A DNA stretch of 64,000 nt, taken from the NCBI GenBank assembly GCA_946187325.1, contig CAMHQC010000002.1, positions 1-64,000 on the forward strand, in the 5' to 3' direction. Made by a program: the position numbers and the translations under genes. How positions within the stretch are numbered: the stretch's first letter is position 1; each line of letters opens with the position of its first letter. Under the pieces are notes generated by a model that saw only the letters and a list, made by a program, of their open reading frames with translations, was not told where the DNA came from and ran no database searches. This DNA is from an uncultured Clostridia bacterium. GTDB taxonomy: Bacteria; Bacillota; Clostridia; Oscillospirales; Acutalibacteraceae. Below, piece by piece: positions 35,053 to 43,235 of this stretch.

Positions 35053-36621
35053 ATGTCGGATAAAAAAACCACTTTATTTATAAACAAATTATTTTCGCTG
35101 AGCTTCATAATAACATTTTCGCTATTGCTGATACTTATTTTAAGCAAAGGCTATGTTAACGAGCGCGATTCCAATACCTATAACTGCACCTTAAATGAGC
35201 GTTTCTGTATTATACTCGCCTTTATTATTTTCACCGCTTCGTCTTTTGTGGTATATTTCAGCGTTAACCGCACGATTAACCGTTTTTCTCTTTTAAGACG
35301 GATAGATAAAAAGCTGTATTTTCCGCTGTTTATACTTACCGCCTGCGGTTTTATGTTTGTATTTCAGCTTGCCGCGGGATATCTTTTGGCGTGCAAGCCT
35401 GTAACAGATGTTAGTATAATTGATATGTACTCGGCGGATTTCGCGAAACACGGTAATTATAACCTCGTTAAATCAGGCTTTATGGACTACTATCTAGTTA
35501 AGTATCAAAATAACTTTCTTCTGCTGTTTATCTTATCGGCTCTGTATAGGCTCAGTTATCTTATTAACGGTTATATTCCGATTTATCTGCCGATTTTTAT
35601 AAACGCCCTCGCCATAAATATTTCGGTCATACTTACCGTATTTCTTATCGGAAAGCTTTTCGGTTGCCGCAAGGCTGTATTTACATTACTGCTGTGTTTG
35701 ATCTTCGCGCCGTTTTATACCTATGCGTCTTTTTACTATACCGACTCGCTGTCTATGCCGTTTTTAATCGGCTCGGTTTATCTGTTCGTATACGCCTTTA
35801 ACGAAAAGAATCTTATTAAAAAGATATCTTTGTTGTGCCTTTGCGGAGGACTATTATTCTTTTCGTTTAAGCTAAAGGGGAGTATCGCTGTACTGATAGC
35901 AGGAATACTCGTGTATTTGTTCGCTAAACTCAGCTTTAAACGCGCGGTTGTAATAGTATCCGCTGTACTGCTTGGTATTGGTTTAACCTCATATTTTTAC
36001 AGCTCTAAACTCAGCGGGAGTAATATAGTAACCCCCGAGCTTTCCGAAAGATACGAGTATCCGTACACTCACTGGGTAATGCTCGGGCTTAAAGGCTACG
36101 GTCATTATAACCACGCCGACAGCGAGTTTACTCACTCATTTTCTAATAAAGAATTAAAAAAGACCGCGAATGTGGAAATGATAAAACGCCGTATCGGTAA
36201 ATACGGCGTAAAGGGTATGGTTAAACATTTTGTTAAAAAAGCTGTGTGGACTTGGGAGGACGGAACTTATTATATATCCCACCATATCTCGAATCCTATC
36301 CATAAAAACAAACTCCATAACTACGTGCTCCAAAACGGAAGCAAGCATTTTATCTTCTACGAGTACAGCTGCGCTTTTCAGCTATTTATCATACTGATGA
36401 TGATAATTTCCGCGGTTAAGTCGTTTAAAAATCCCGAGCTGAATTTCTGCTCGCTTATACGGCTTATTATCTTCGGAGCGTTTATATTCTTTCTTATTTG
36501 GGAAACACGCTCGCGTTATCTCTATAATTTTACGCCGTTGTTTTTGATACTGGCTGTAGACGGACTTTTCAGCGCGGGAGGATTCTTGCGGCAAAAAAGC
36601 CGACTGTTAAGCCGGCTTTAA
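35053..36621 (+). CDS. Polytopic membrane glycosyltransferase (GT-C type, GT39/ArnT-like)
   Basis: The 522-residue protein has about eleven to twelve membrane segments and a soluble C-terminal third. The layout (long first external loop with the acidic IIDMYSADFAKHGNY, DYYLVKYQN, PFYTYASFYYTDSLSMPF, and the late WETRSRYLYNFTPLFLILAVDGLF segment) fits GT-C enzymes that move sugars from polyprenyl carriers. Acceptor and donor are unknown. AGGAAG precedes the ATG. It converges on metK with only 3 bases between stops. Confidence 0.75.
   Translation: MSDKKTTLFINKLFSLSFIITFSLLLILILSKGYVNERDSNTYNCTLNERFCIILAFIIFTASSFVVYFSVNRTINRFSLLRRIDKKLYFPLFILTACGFMFVFQLAAGYLLACKPVTDVSIIDMYSADFAKHGNYNLVKSGFMDYYLVKYQNNFLLLFILSALYRLSYLINGYIPIYLPIFINALAINISVILTVFLIGKLFGCRKAVFTLLLCLIFAPFYTYASFYYTDSLSMPFLIGSVYLFVYAFNEKNLIKKISLLCLCGGLLFFSFKLKGSIAVLIAGILVYLFAKLSFKRAVVIVSAVLLGIGLTSYFYSSKLSGSNIVTPELSERYEYPYTHWVMLGLKGYGHYNHADSEFTHSFSNKELKKTANVEMIKRRIGKYGVKGMVKHFVKKAVWTWEDGTYYISHHISNPIHKNKLHNYVLQNGSKHFIFYEYSCAFQLFIILMMIISAVKSFKNPELNFCSLIRLIIFGAFIFFLIWETRSRYLYNFTPLFLILAVDGLFSAGGFLRQKSRLLSRL
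36596..36620 (-). terminator. metK terminator embedded in the neighbouring gene
   Basis: On the minus strand AAAGCCGGCTTAACAGTCGGCTTTTTTGCC is a stem with a six-T tract. It lies wholly inside the last codons of the convergent glycosyltransferase gene. Confidence 0.75.
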
Positions 36622-36624
36622 TCT

Positions 36625-37803
36625 TTATTTTACAGCGTTTATAAGCTGTTCTGTTTTATCTGTTTTTTCCCAGCTTACGCCGACATCCTCTCTGCCCATA
36701 TGTCCGTAAGCGGCTACGGGGAGGTATGTTGTGTTTGTGAGGTCAAGCTCTCTTATAATAGACTGCGGACGACAGTCAAAAACTTCCTCGACAGCCTTCG
36801 AAAGCTTCTCGTCGCTTACCTTACCTGTGCCGAATGTATCTACCATAATCGAAACAGGCTTTGCCACTCCGATAGCGTACGCGAGCTGTACCTCGCACTT
36901 ATCGGCGAGCTTAGCCGCTACAATATTTTTGGCGATATATCTCGCGTAATAAGCTCCGCTTCGGTCAACCTTAGTCGGATCCTTACCGCTGAAAGCTCCG
37001 CCGCCGTGGCGCGAGAATCCGCCGTAGGTATCTACGATAATCTTTCTGCCGGTAAGTCCCGCGTCGCCGACAGGACCGCCGATAACGAATCTGCCTGTGG
37101 GGTTGATAAATGTTTTAGTGTCCTTGTAAAACTCTTTCGGGATAATCGGCTCGATTACGTGCTTGAGTATATCCTCTCTTATTTCTGTTAAAGAAATATC
37201 CTCGCTGTGCTGAGTGGAAACTACCACGGTGTCAACCCTAACAGCCTTGCCGTCTATGTACTCTACAGTAACCTGAGTTTTTCCGTCGGGGCGGAGATAG
37301 GGGAGCGTGCCGTCTTTTCTAACCTTGGTAAGCTGTTTTGAAAGCTTATGAGCGAGTGAAATCGGAAGCGGCATAAGCTCCTCGGTTTCGTTGCAGGCGT
37401 AGCCGAACATCATACCCTGGTCGCCTGCGCCGATTTGGTTATCGTCGGATTTTTCGCCGTTTTTAAGCTCAAAGCTCTCGTTAACGCCCATAGCGATGTC
37501 GGCGCTCTGAGCGTCGATAGATGTAAGCACCGCGCAGGTATTTCCGTTAAATCCGCATTCGGGGTTGTCGTAACCGATATCGTTAATTACCTTTCTCGCG
37601 ATAGCGGGAATATCAACGTAGCAGTCGGTCGAAATCTCGCCCATAACGTGAACCATACCCGTTGTGGCGGTGGTTTCGCAAGCTACGTGAGCGTTTTTAT
37701 CCTGTTTCAATATTGCGTCGAGTACGGCGTCGGAAATCTGGTCGCAGACTTTATCGGGATGTCCCTCCGTTACCGACTCTGATGTAAATAATACTTTTGA
37801 CAT
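36625..37803 (-). CDS. metK: S-adenosylmethionine synthetase
   Basis: The 392-residue enzyme makes SAM from methionine and ATP. It shows [24 protein letters not shown] at the start, the hexapeptide region [15 protein letters not shown], and [22 protein letters not shown]. No SAM riboswitch precedes it: only 20 bases separate it from the upstream membrane gene on the same strand, so it is probably transcribed with that gene or from a promoter inside it. Confidence 0.97.
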   Translation of the reverse strand: MSKVLFTSESVTEGHPDKVCDQISDAVLDAILKQDKNAHVACETTATTGMVHVMGEISTDCYVDIPAIARKVINDIGYDNPECGFNGNTCAVLTSIDAQSADIAMGVNESFELKNGEKSDDNQIGAGDQGMMFGYACNETEELMPLPISLAHKLSKQLTKVRKDGTLPYLRPDGKTQVTVEYIDGKAVRVDTVVVSTQHSEDISLTEIREDILKHVIEPIIPKEFYKDTKTFINPTGRFVIGGPVGDAGLTGRKIIVDTYGGFSRHGGGAFSGKDPTKVDRSGAYYARYIAKNIVAAKLADKCEVQLAYAIGVAKPVSIMVDTFGTGKVSDEKLSKAVEEVFDCRPQSIIRELDLTNTTYLPVAAYGHMGREDVGVSWEKTDKTEQLINAVK

Positions 37804-37823
37804 AGTTATCTCATAACCTTCCT

Positions 37824-39020
37824 TTAAATCTTAACTTTTAATTCCGTTTTAGAATTATTATTTAATAAAACCTCTTTAACCAGTACATACGTTAGGTAGA
37901 AATATATTCCGATATATACTATAGCCGCGTGCTGATTTGATACTACGTCATATTTGAAAAGGTACGAAGCGTAGCCTCTTAAACTGATAAGGTTACACAG
38001 TATCGCGGGGATGATATTCTTTCTGTAGCATACGGCGTAAACTATAAGCAGTATGTCGAGGAGATAGCTGTATCTCTCGTGCATTGACGACAGGAACATA
38101 ACGCACGTAAATACCGTCCATATCGCCGTCATTAAGAATTTTTTTCTGTCCTTTAAATCTACCTTTTTAAAGATAAACATTCCGAGCATAAACCCGATAA
38201 CCGCTATCGTAAACAGTATCGAGAACAGCTTAAACATATAGTAATAGTTAGCGTCCGAGCCGTTACAGATAAGCGCGTATAAGTTAGGGCAGTTCATCTG
38301 AATAAGCTTACCGTAATCTGTTTGAGCCGCGTAGATTGTAAAAATATCAATTATATTTCTTCCCAATAATACCGCGGGTAAGCACAGCGCGAAATCTACC
38401 GCGGGTATAATTAAAAAGTGGAAAATAGATAACTTTCTGTTTAGTATATAGTAGAACAGAAATACGGGTAGAATGAATACCATCTGAAGCTTAAACGCGA
38501 ACGAAATACCGAGCATAATAAAGCTCAAAGCGGTTTTGTCTTTAAATATAAAGTAAATCGCCAGGATAATAAAGGCTACGTAAATCGAGTCGCATTGCCC
38601 CCAGAACGATGAGTTTAACAGTACCGTCATCGAGAATATCGTAAGCGAATATCCGACAAGCCCCGCAACCTTGGATTTAGTGATTTCGACTATAAGCTTC
38701 ATAACCGCGCCGGCCAAAACGAAGTCAAATACTATTGATAAAGACTTATAGGCGATAAGCGAATCCCACGGGAACAGCGTCATAATAAACGTGATAATCT
38801 GGTAGGGTATATTATAGTTGCCGACTTGCCTTGAAAGACCGCCTATACCCGAGGACTTTATAACTTGCCACCAGGGCTTTAAGAAGCTCTGGTAATCTCC
38901 GCTCTCAAATCCTATACCGCAAAAGTGAATCGCGATCGCGAGTATTGTTACGGTGAAAAATATGACCGTTAGAATATGATTTTTCAAAAAGTCAAAAAAC
39001 TTTTTTTCGGTTTTAGTCAT
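37824..39020 (-). CDS. GT-C-type membrane mannosyltransferase-like protein (COG5542/Gpi18-like)
   Basis: The 398-residue protein has about ten membrane segments. An early acidic pair in [18 protein letters not shown], then [17 protein letters not shown] and [21 protein letters not shown], and later [15 protein letters not shown], resemble the Gpi18-like family of lipid-linked sugar transferases in Firmicutes. The substrate is unknown. It lies upstream of metK with a 20-base gap. Confidence 0.75.
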   Translation of the reverse strand: MTKTEKKFFDFLKNHILTVIFFTVTILAIAIHFCGIGFESGDYQSFLKPWWQVIKSSGIGGLSRQVGNYNIPYQIITFIMTLFPWDSLIAYKSLSIVFDFVLAGAVMKLIVEITKSKVAGLVGYSLTIFSMTVLLNSSFWGQCDSIYVAFIILAIYFIFKDKTALSFIMLGISFAFKLQMVFILPVFLFYYILNRKLSIFHFLIIPAVDFALCLPAVLLGRNIIDIFTIYAAQTDYGKLIQMNCPNLYALICNGSDANYYYMFKLFSILFTIAVIGFMLGMFIFKKVDLKDRKKFLMTAIWTVFTCVMFLSSMHERYSYLLDILLIVYAVCYRKNIIPAILCNLISLRGYASYLFKYDVVSNQHAAIVYIGIYFYLTYVLVKEVLLNNNSKTELKVKI

Positions 39021-39137
39021 TTCAGACCTCCATTATATTTATAAAGCTAAATAATAGTATATTTTTTTTGATATAAAATGTCAAGTTTACAACATATTTG
39101 CGACGGAGTTTTTATAATTATTTGGTGAAAAAATCAA

Positions 39138-39166
39138 TTGATTTATACCACTCTAAGTGGTAAAAT
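39138..39166 (+). promoter_or_regulatory. Promoter with internal palindrome upstream of the second Fn3-like gene
   Basis: TTGATT, 17 bases, TAAAAT. The spacer and the first bases of the -10 box hold TACCACT-CTA-AGTGGTA (39146-39162), a perfect 7-3-7 palindrome placed exactly where a repressor would block polymerase. The regulator is unknown. Confidence 0.7.
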
Positions 39167-39194
39167 TTCATTGTAAGAAATAAAAATATTTTTT

Positions 39195-40403
39195 ATGGAG
39201 GAAATTATGAAAAAGTTTTTATCAATTGTACTCGCTTTAACTATTTTAGTGTCTATCGCTATTCCTGTTACAGCGGGCGCTGTAGCTAAGGTTACAGGTT
39301 TAAAGCAAACAGGTTCTTCAACCACTTCGGTCGATATCTCTTGGGATAGATTTTCGGGCGCTACTAAGTATAAGATTGAATACAGCGATACTAAAAACGG
39401 TACTTATAAAGAGGATACTTCTTATAATACCGACGGCAGCGAAGGTATATACAGCCTGTTTAGAGGTTCTACTTACTACGTAAAGGTTACTCCTTACGTT
39501 AACGGCTGGGTTAACGCTTCCGCAAGCGAGCCTTTCGAGGTTGTAACCAGTCCTGACGGGCTATCTGATTTAAAGCAGACTAAGGCTGCTAAAAGCTCTA
39601 TGACTTTAAGCTGGACAGCGGTTTCAGGCGCGACTTCTTATAATATTTATAAGGATTACGGCAACAATAACGTTAAGAAAGTAGGTACTTCTAAGACTAC
39701 CTCATATACGGTAACAGGTCTTTCTAACAAAAAGGCTCTTGATTTTAACTATATCAGAGTAGCTCCCGTGAGAAACTCCGCTACCTACGGCGCTGAGGGT
39801 TATGACAAGAGTATTTATAACTATTATTTAAGACTTACTCCTAAAAAGGGCGAAACTCCTAAGTTCAGCTATTACTGGTCTTACAGCGACAGCGTATCGT
39901 TCAAAGCTCCGTCCTTAAAGTTCCAGGACGGTTATCAGTTCCAGATTTTTAAGGCTAATAAGAAAAAGGCTTTAAAAACTCTCAATAAAACTACTTCTGT
40001 CGAGTTAAAGAAAGGCCAGTTCTATAAGGTTAGAACACGTTCCTACGCTTTAGTTAACTCTAAGAAAATCTACGGCGCTTGGTCGTCTTACAAATACTTT
40101 ACTCTTTCTTTAAAGAATATCCGTACTACATCAAAAACTCAGCGTTCTGTAAAGCTCGCGTGGTCTAAGCCCAAGGGCGGTAAGGTTAAGTACGATATTT
40201 ACGTATCTAAAGAATACAACAAGGGCCTCAAAAAGACCGTTAAGAACTTAAAGCGTAATTCCGTTAAGGTTACTAAAATCGGTAAAAAGAGCCTCAAGAA
40301 GAATACATATTACTATTTCTACGTAGTTCCTAAGGTTAAGGTCGGCAAGAAGTACAAAGCTTCACCGATTATGACATATCTTTCAACTTACACAAAGTCT
40401 TAA
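39195..40403 (+). CDS. Secreted Fn3-like protein, paralogue of 25225-26430
   Basis: ORF-track start 39195; the better start is ATG 39207 (MKKFLSIVLALTILVSIAIPVTAGA, signal peptide) after ATGGAGGA. The mature protein has Fn3-like repeats (KVTGLKQTGSSTTSVDISWDRFSGATKYKIEY, LKQTKAAKSSMTLSWTAVSGATSYNIYKD) and a lysine-rich C-terminal repeat (VTKIGKKSLKKNTYYYFYVV) matching the paralogue. Codons here favour T-ending forms (TCT, GCT, ACT), unlike most neighbours, which suggests high expression. No anchor signal is seen. Confidence 0.8.
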   Translation: MEEIMKKFLSIVLALTILVSIAIPVTAGAVAKVTGLKQTGSSTTSVDISWDRFSGATKYKIEYSDTKNGTYKEDTSYNTDGSEGIYSLFRGSTYYVKVTPYVNGWVNASASEPFEVVTSPDGLSDLKQTKAAKSSMTLSWTAVSGATSYNIYKDYGNNNVKKVGTSKTTSYTVTGLSNKKALDFNYIRVAPVRNSATYGAEGYDKSIYNYYLRLTPKKGETPKFSYYWSYSDSVSFKAPSLKFQDGYQFQIFKANKKKALKTLNKTTSVELKKGQFYKVRTRSYALVNSKKIYGAWSSYKYFTLSLKNIRTTSKTQRSVKLAWSKPKGGKVKYDIYVSKEYNKGLKKTVKNLKRNSVKVTKIGKKSLKKNTYYYFYVVPKVKVGKKYKASPIMTYLSTYTKS

Positions 40404-40405
40404 AT

Positions 40406-40432
40406 GAAAAACCCGTTTAATACGGGTTTTTC
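40406..40432 (+). terminator. Terminator of the second Fn3-like gene
   Basis: AAAAACCCGT, loop TTAAT, ACGGGTTTTT. Confidence 0.92.
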
Positions 40433-40515
40433 TATATTAGAATAATGAACCGTTTTTGTCCCAAAAATTCTACATATTCGTAGAAAATAATCAAAATAGC
40501 GGCAAAAATTTTGGA

Positions 40516-40544
40516 TTGCCTAAATTATAGACATATGCTATAAT
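40516..40544 (+). promoter_or_regulatory. Promoter of a possible short transcript
   Basis: TTGCCT, 17 bases, TATAAT; start near 40551. It is followed by a hairpin (40591-40620) and only later by a second promoter, so it may drive a small RNA or a long leader. Confidence 0.6.
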
Positions 40545-40550
40545 GATTAG

Positions 40551-40625
40551 GCTGATTTAAACAGAAGTTTTGAAAGGGTAGAATGTGAGGGAAGGAAAGC
40601 GGGCTTATGCCTGCTTTTCCTATTT
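40551..40625 (+). ncRNA. Putative small RNA or leader with hairpin terminator
   Basis: The stretch begins after a good promoter and ends in AGGAAAGCGGGC, loop TTAT, GCCTGCTTTTCCT, then ATTTT. There is no convincing open frame with a start codon and binding site. The hairpin could be a terminator or an attenuator for the choline kinase operon. Confidence 0.35.
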
Positions 40626-40681
40626 TAGACGTATTTATCAAATAACAAACTTTGTTAATTTTTTAATTAGTTTTAAATCGG

Positions 40682-40710
40682 TTGATTTTATCTGTCGATT
40701 TATGTATAAT
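40682..40710 (+). promoter_or_regulatory. Promoter of the choline kinase operon
   Basis: TTGATT, 17 bases, TATAAT, about 50 bases before the start codon. Confidence 0.82.
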
Positions 40711-40762
40711 AATTGTAATCTATGCCCGCGTAGATTTTTATTAAAACATAGGAGGTTATCCA

Positions 40763-41695
40763 ATGTCAGACGCAACAATCCAGACCACAGGCGGTGTTAT
40801 TCATCAGAAAGATATCGACTTTATCTATGATACCATCTGTGAGGTTTTTAACTGTAATAAGGAGCAGATTCTCGATTTAAAGCCGCTCCAAAAGGGATTA
40901 ACCAACTCGGTTTTATCCTTTGAGTTAAACGGCGGTAAGTACGTGTTCCGTTTCCCGGGGCTCGGCTCCGAGATTTTAGTTGACCGAGGCAGAGAGTCTA
41001 TGATTCAGAGCCAGGCTTACGAGGCGAGAGTTGATACAACCTTGGTGGCTATGAGCGTTTCTAAGGGTTGGAAAATTGCTAAGTACGTCGAGCATCGTGA
41101 TTTTGATTATAATAACGTCAGCGATATTTACCGCGGCGTAAGACTTTTAAATAAACTCCATCACTTCTCGGCTAAGGTTAGATGGGAGTTCGACGTTAAG
41201 GAAAAATGGGAGTCTATTAAGGCTATGATTCCCGAGGATAAATACGGCGAGAATTTCCCGGAATATCCCGGATTTAACGAAATCAGGGACAGAGTTTACG
41301 AGCTCGTAGAGCTTACTAAGCAGGACGGTATACCGAGATGTATTACTCACGGCGACGCCCGTGACGAAAACTTCCTTATCAACGATTCCGAAATCTATCT
41401 CACCGACTGGGAGTACGGCGGATATAACGACCCGGGCTTTGACGTAGGTACTTATATCTGCGGCGGAGATCATACCGACGAGGAAGTTGACAGAATCCTC
41501 TTTATCTATTTCGGTCATAAACCCACCGAAATCGAAAGACGTCACTTCTACGCTTGGATATCTATTACAGGCTTCTTCTTTATGCACTGGTGTATGTTCA
41601 AGGAAGCTTCGGGTCAGAAGGTCGGCTACTTAAAGCCCTTGTGGTACCGCTTTGCTAAGGACTACAGCAAGCGCGCGTTAGAAATGTACAAGTAA
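40763..41695 (+). CDS. Choline/ethanolamine kinase family protein (LicA-like)
   Basis: The 310-residue kinase has the choline-kinase fold: LKPLQKGLTNSVLSFELNGGKYVFRFPG, the Brenner motif HGDARDENFL and the metal motif LTDWEYGGYNDPGFDVGTYI. It would phosphorylate choline, ethanolamine or a related small alcohol. The next gene, 14 bases on, is a nucleotidyltransferase, matching the LicA-LicC order of the phosphocholine pathway. No LicB importer or LicD transferase is in the window. AGGAGG precedes the ATG. Confidence 0.88.
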   Translation: MSDATIQTTGGVIHQKDIDFIYDTICEVFNCNKEQILDLKPLQKGLTNSVLSFELNGGKYVFRFPGLGSEILVDRGRESMIQSQAYEARVDTTLVAMSVSKGWKIAKYVEHRDFDYNNVSDIYRGVRLLNKLHHFSAKVRWEFDVKEKWESIKAMIPEDKYGENFPEYPGFNEIRDRVYELVELTKQDGIPRCITHGDARDENFLINDSEIYLTDWEYGGYNDPGFDVGTYICGGDHTDEEVDRILFIYFGHKPTEIERRHFYAWISITGFFFMHWCMFKEASGQKVGYLKPLWYRFAKDYSKRALEMYK

Positions 41696-41709
41696 TCGGA
41701 GGTAGTAAA

Positions 41710-42408
41710 ATGACATATATAATTTTAGCAGCGGGAAAAGGCGTAAACCTACAGCCTTTAACCTTAAAAACCCCTAAGTCGCTTTATAAGCTAAACCGAA
41801 ATACAACCGTTCTACAGAGAATGGTAAGGCTTATAAGGAAAAATGATACTTCCGCCGAAATCGTTGTAGTAGCGGGCTTTATGTATGAGCAGGTTACACG
41901 TGAGCTCGAGAGAGAAAACGTAATTATCGTTCGTAATCCGTTCTATTCAACCACAGGCTCTATAGCGTCCCTCTGGTTCGCTAAAAAGTACCTGGAGCGC
42001 GATAACGTAACTATTATGAACTCCGATATCGTTGCCGAAGAAAAGCTCGTAGAGGAAGTAATTTGCAAAAATACCGACGTTCCTTATGTGCTTGTCGATT
42101 CGAGCAAAACCGAGGGTAAGTATAACGTACAGGTTAACGGCGACAGAATCTGCGTAATGAGTAAGGCTCTATCCTCATTCTACGCTCAGTACGTAAGTAT
42201 TACTAAGCTCGACGCCGTATCGGCTCGTTTCCTTATCGAAGAAATCGATAATATGGTAAACGGCGAGATGTACGACCAGCTATTCGAGGACGCTTTGGTT
42301 CAGATGATTTTCGAAAACGACTTCGATTTATATTATAAGGATATAAAGGATTATTCCTGGTCCGAAATTGATAACGTTGATGACCTCTTAAAAGCGAAAG
42401 AGGTTTAA
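41710..42408 (+). CDS. Nucleotidyltransferase (LicC-like)
   Basis: The 232-residue protein begins with the sugar/choline-phosphate nucleotidyltransferase signature YIILAAGKGVNLQPLTLKTPKSL. It has the acidic metal site in TIMNSDIVAEEKL and a late EIDNVDDL. With the upstream kinase it would activate phosphocholine (or a similar headgroup) with CTP for attachment to cell-surface glycans. Substrate is inferred from the pairing. GGAGG precedes the ATG; a terminator follows. Confidence 0.85.
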   Translation: MTYIILAAGKGVNLQPLTLKTPKSLYKLNRNTTVLQRMVRLIRKNDTSAEIVVVAGFMYEQVTRELERENVIIVRNPFYSTTGSIASLWFAKKYLERDNVTIMNSDIVAEEKLVEEVICKNTDVPYVLVDSSKTEGKYNVQVNGDRICVMSKALSSFYAQYVSITKLDAVSARFLIEEIDNMVNGEMYDQLFEDALVQMIFENDFDLYYKDIKDYSWSEIDNVDDLLKAKEV

Positions 42409-42442
42409 AATACAGTATATTTAAATATAAACAGTAGAAAAA

Positions 42443-42473
42443 GGGCTGTCACATTAAAGCGTGTGACAGCCCT
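42443..42473 (+). terminator. Terminator of the licA-licC-like operon
   Basis: GGGCTGTCAC, loop ATTAAAGC, GTGTGACAGCCC; T-tract weak (TCGTTGT). Bases 42474-42581 hold no gene. Confidence 0.7.
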
Positions 42474-42581
42474 CGTTGTCATTCTGAGGAGCATAGCGGC
42501 GAAGAGGCTAAAATATTACGTGTTAGTTTTCTTAATCAGTTTTTTAAGTTCTGTCGCCTTTTTTGCTTATATAATAATTAA

Positions 42582-42603
42582 GAGGTATCCAAAAGGATAC
42601 CTC
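42582..42603 (-). terminator. tRNA-Leu terminator
   Basis: GAGGTATCC, loop TTTT, GGATACCTC on the minus strand, then TTAATTATT. Confidence 0.8.
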
Positions 42604-42610
42604 AGAATTA

Positions 42611-42694
42611 TGGTGCGGGCGACAGGACTTGAACCTGCACACCATTGGCACAAGAACCTAAATCTTGCGTGTCTGCCAATTCCACCACGCCCGC
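42611..42694 (-). tRNA. tRNA-Leu(UAG)
   Basis: The minus strand folds as a class II tRNA: GCGGGCG acceptor, D-arm TGGTGGAATTGGCAGACACG, anticodon arm CAAGA-TTTAGGT-TCTTG with anticodon TAG, a long variable arm, the T-arm CAGG-TTCAAGTCCTG, and 3' CGCCCGCACCA with encoded CCA. It is 84 bases long. A strong promoter lies about 280 bases upstream, beyond two partial copies of its own 5' end. Confidence 0.95.
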
Positions 42695-42772
42695 GTATAT
42701 AAAAATATTTTTAGAATTATCTCAAAATGTGTCTCGTGTCTGCCAATTCCTCCAGCCCAAAATATAGTCGTC
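42684..42772 (-). repeat. tRNA-Leu 5'-end repeat, unit 1
   Basis: Eighty-nine bases from the tRNA-Leu 5' end (ACCACGCCCGCGTATATAAAAA on the + strand) through TGCCAATTCCTCCAGCCC to ATATAGTCGTC are repeated at 42863-42951 with only a few changes. TGCCAATTCCTCCAGCCC is itself a degenerate copy of the tRNA-Leu 5' half. Confidence 0.85.
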
Positions 42773-42862
42773 TCACTCGTTCTAAGAGCGAACTCGTGAC
42801 ACTCCTTATTTTGCGCAGCGCTTTTGCTCCCTTTATCCGCCACCGGCGGCGGTCGCAACGCT

Positions 42863-42951
42863 ACCACGCCCGCGTATATAAAAATTTTTTTAGAATTATC
42901 TCAAAATGTGTCTCGTGACTGCCAATTCCTCCAGCCCAAAATATAGTCGTC
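42863..42951 (-). repeat. tRNA-Leu 5'-end repeat, unit 2
   Basis: Second copy of the 42684-42772 repeat. It contains a truncated acceptor/D-arm start (ACCACGCCCGC) and the degenerate TGCCAATTCCTCCAGCCC. Neither partial copy can fold into a full tRNA. Confidence 0.85.
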
Positions 42952-42974
42952 GTCCGCGTATTCGCGTAAAATAT

Positions 42975-43003
42975 ATTATACATTAAATATTGTTTTGTGT
43001 CAA
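42975..43003 (-). promoter_or_regulatory. Strong promoter reading into the tRNA-Leu repeats
   Basis: Minus strand TTGACA, 17 bases, TATAAT: full consensus. Transcription would pass through both partial tRNA-Leu copies before the intact tRNA. Bases 43004-43100 are AT-rich with nothing identified. Confidence 0.88.
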
Positions 43004-43105
43004 ATTTTCGTCTTATATTTCTTAAAAAAAATAATCAATTAAATTTTGGTAATAATCCACAATAATTTGATAACACTTTTGTATATATAAACAATAAAAT
43101 GTTAC

Positions 43106-43134
43106 TTGCAAAACGCTATATATTGTGTTATTAT
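43106..43134 (+). promoter_or_regulatory. Promoter of the NrdD-like small gene
   Basis: TTGCAA, 17 bases, TATTAT; leaves a ~95-base leader before the ATG at 43236. Confidence 0.75.
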
Positions 43135-43235
43135 ATTAATGCTCCACAAAATACGGTTGCAATTTAATTTAAATATTCGATGAATTTGTGTGTTTTATAA
43201 GTTTTGTGAATTAATTTTTGAAAGGAAGGTACGAA

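Noticed and set aside
37804-37823. SAM riboswitch before metK
   Set aside because: The upstream gene ends 20 bases away; there is no room for a riboswitch.
40585-40830. 81-residue ORF between the Fn3-like and choline kinase genes
   Set aside because: It spans a hairpin, a promoter and the start of the kinase gene in another frame; cysteine/arginine-rich random translation.
42463-42918. ORFs 42463-42702, 42658-42867 and 42727-42918
   Set aside because: They translate the tRNA-Leu gene and its repeats; not protein-coding.
42684-42951. Possible CRISPR array at the tRNA-Leu repeats
   Set aside because: Only two 89-bp units, with tRNA-derived sequence and a single spacer; no cas genes.
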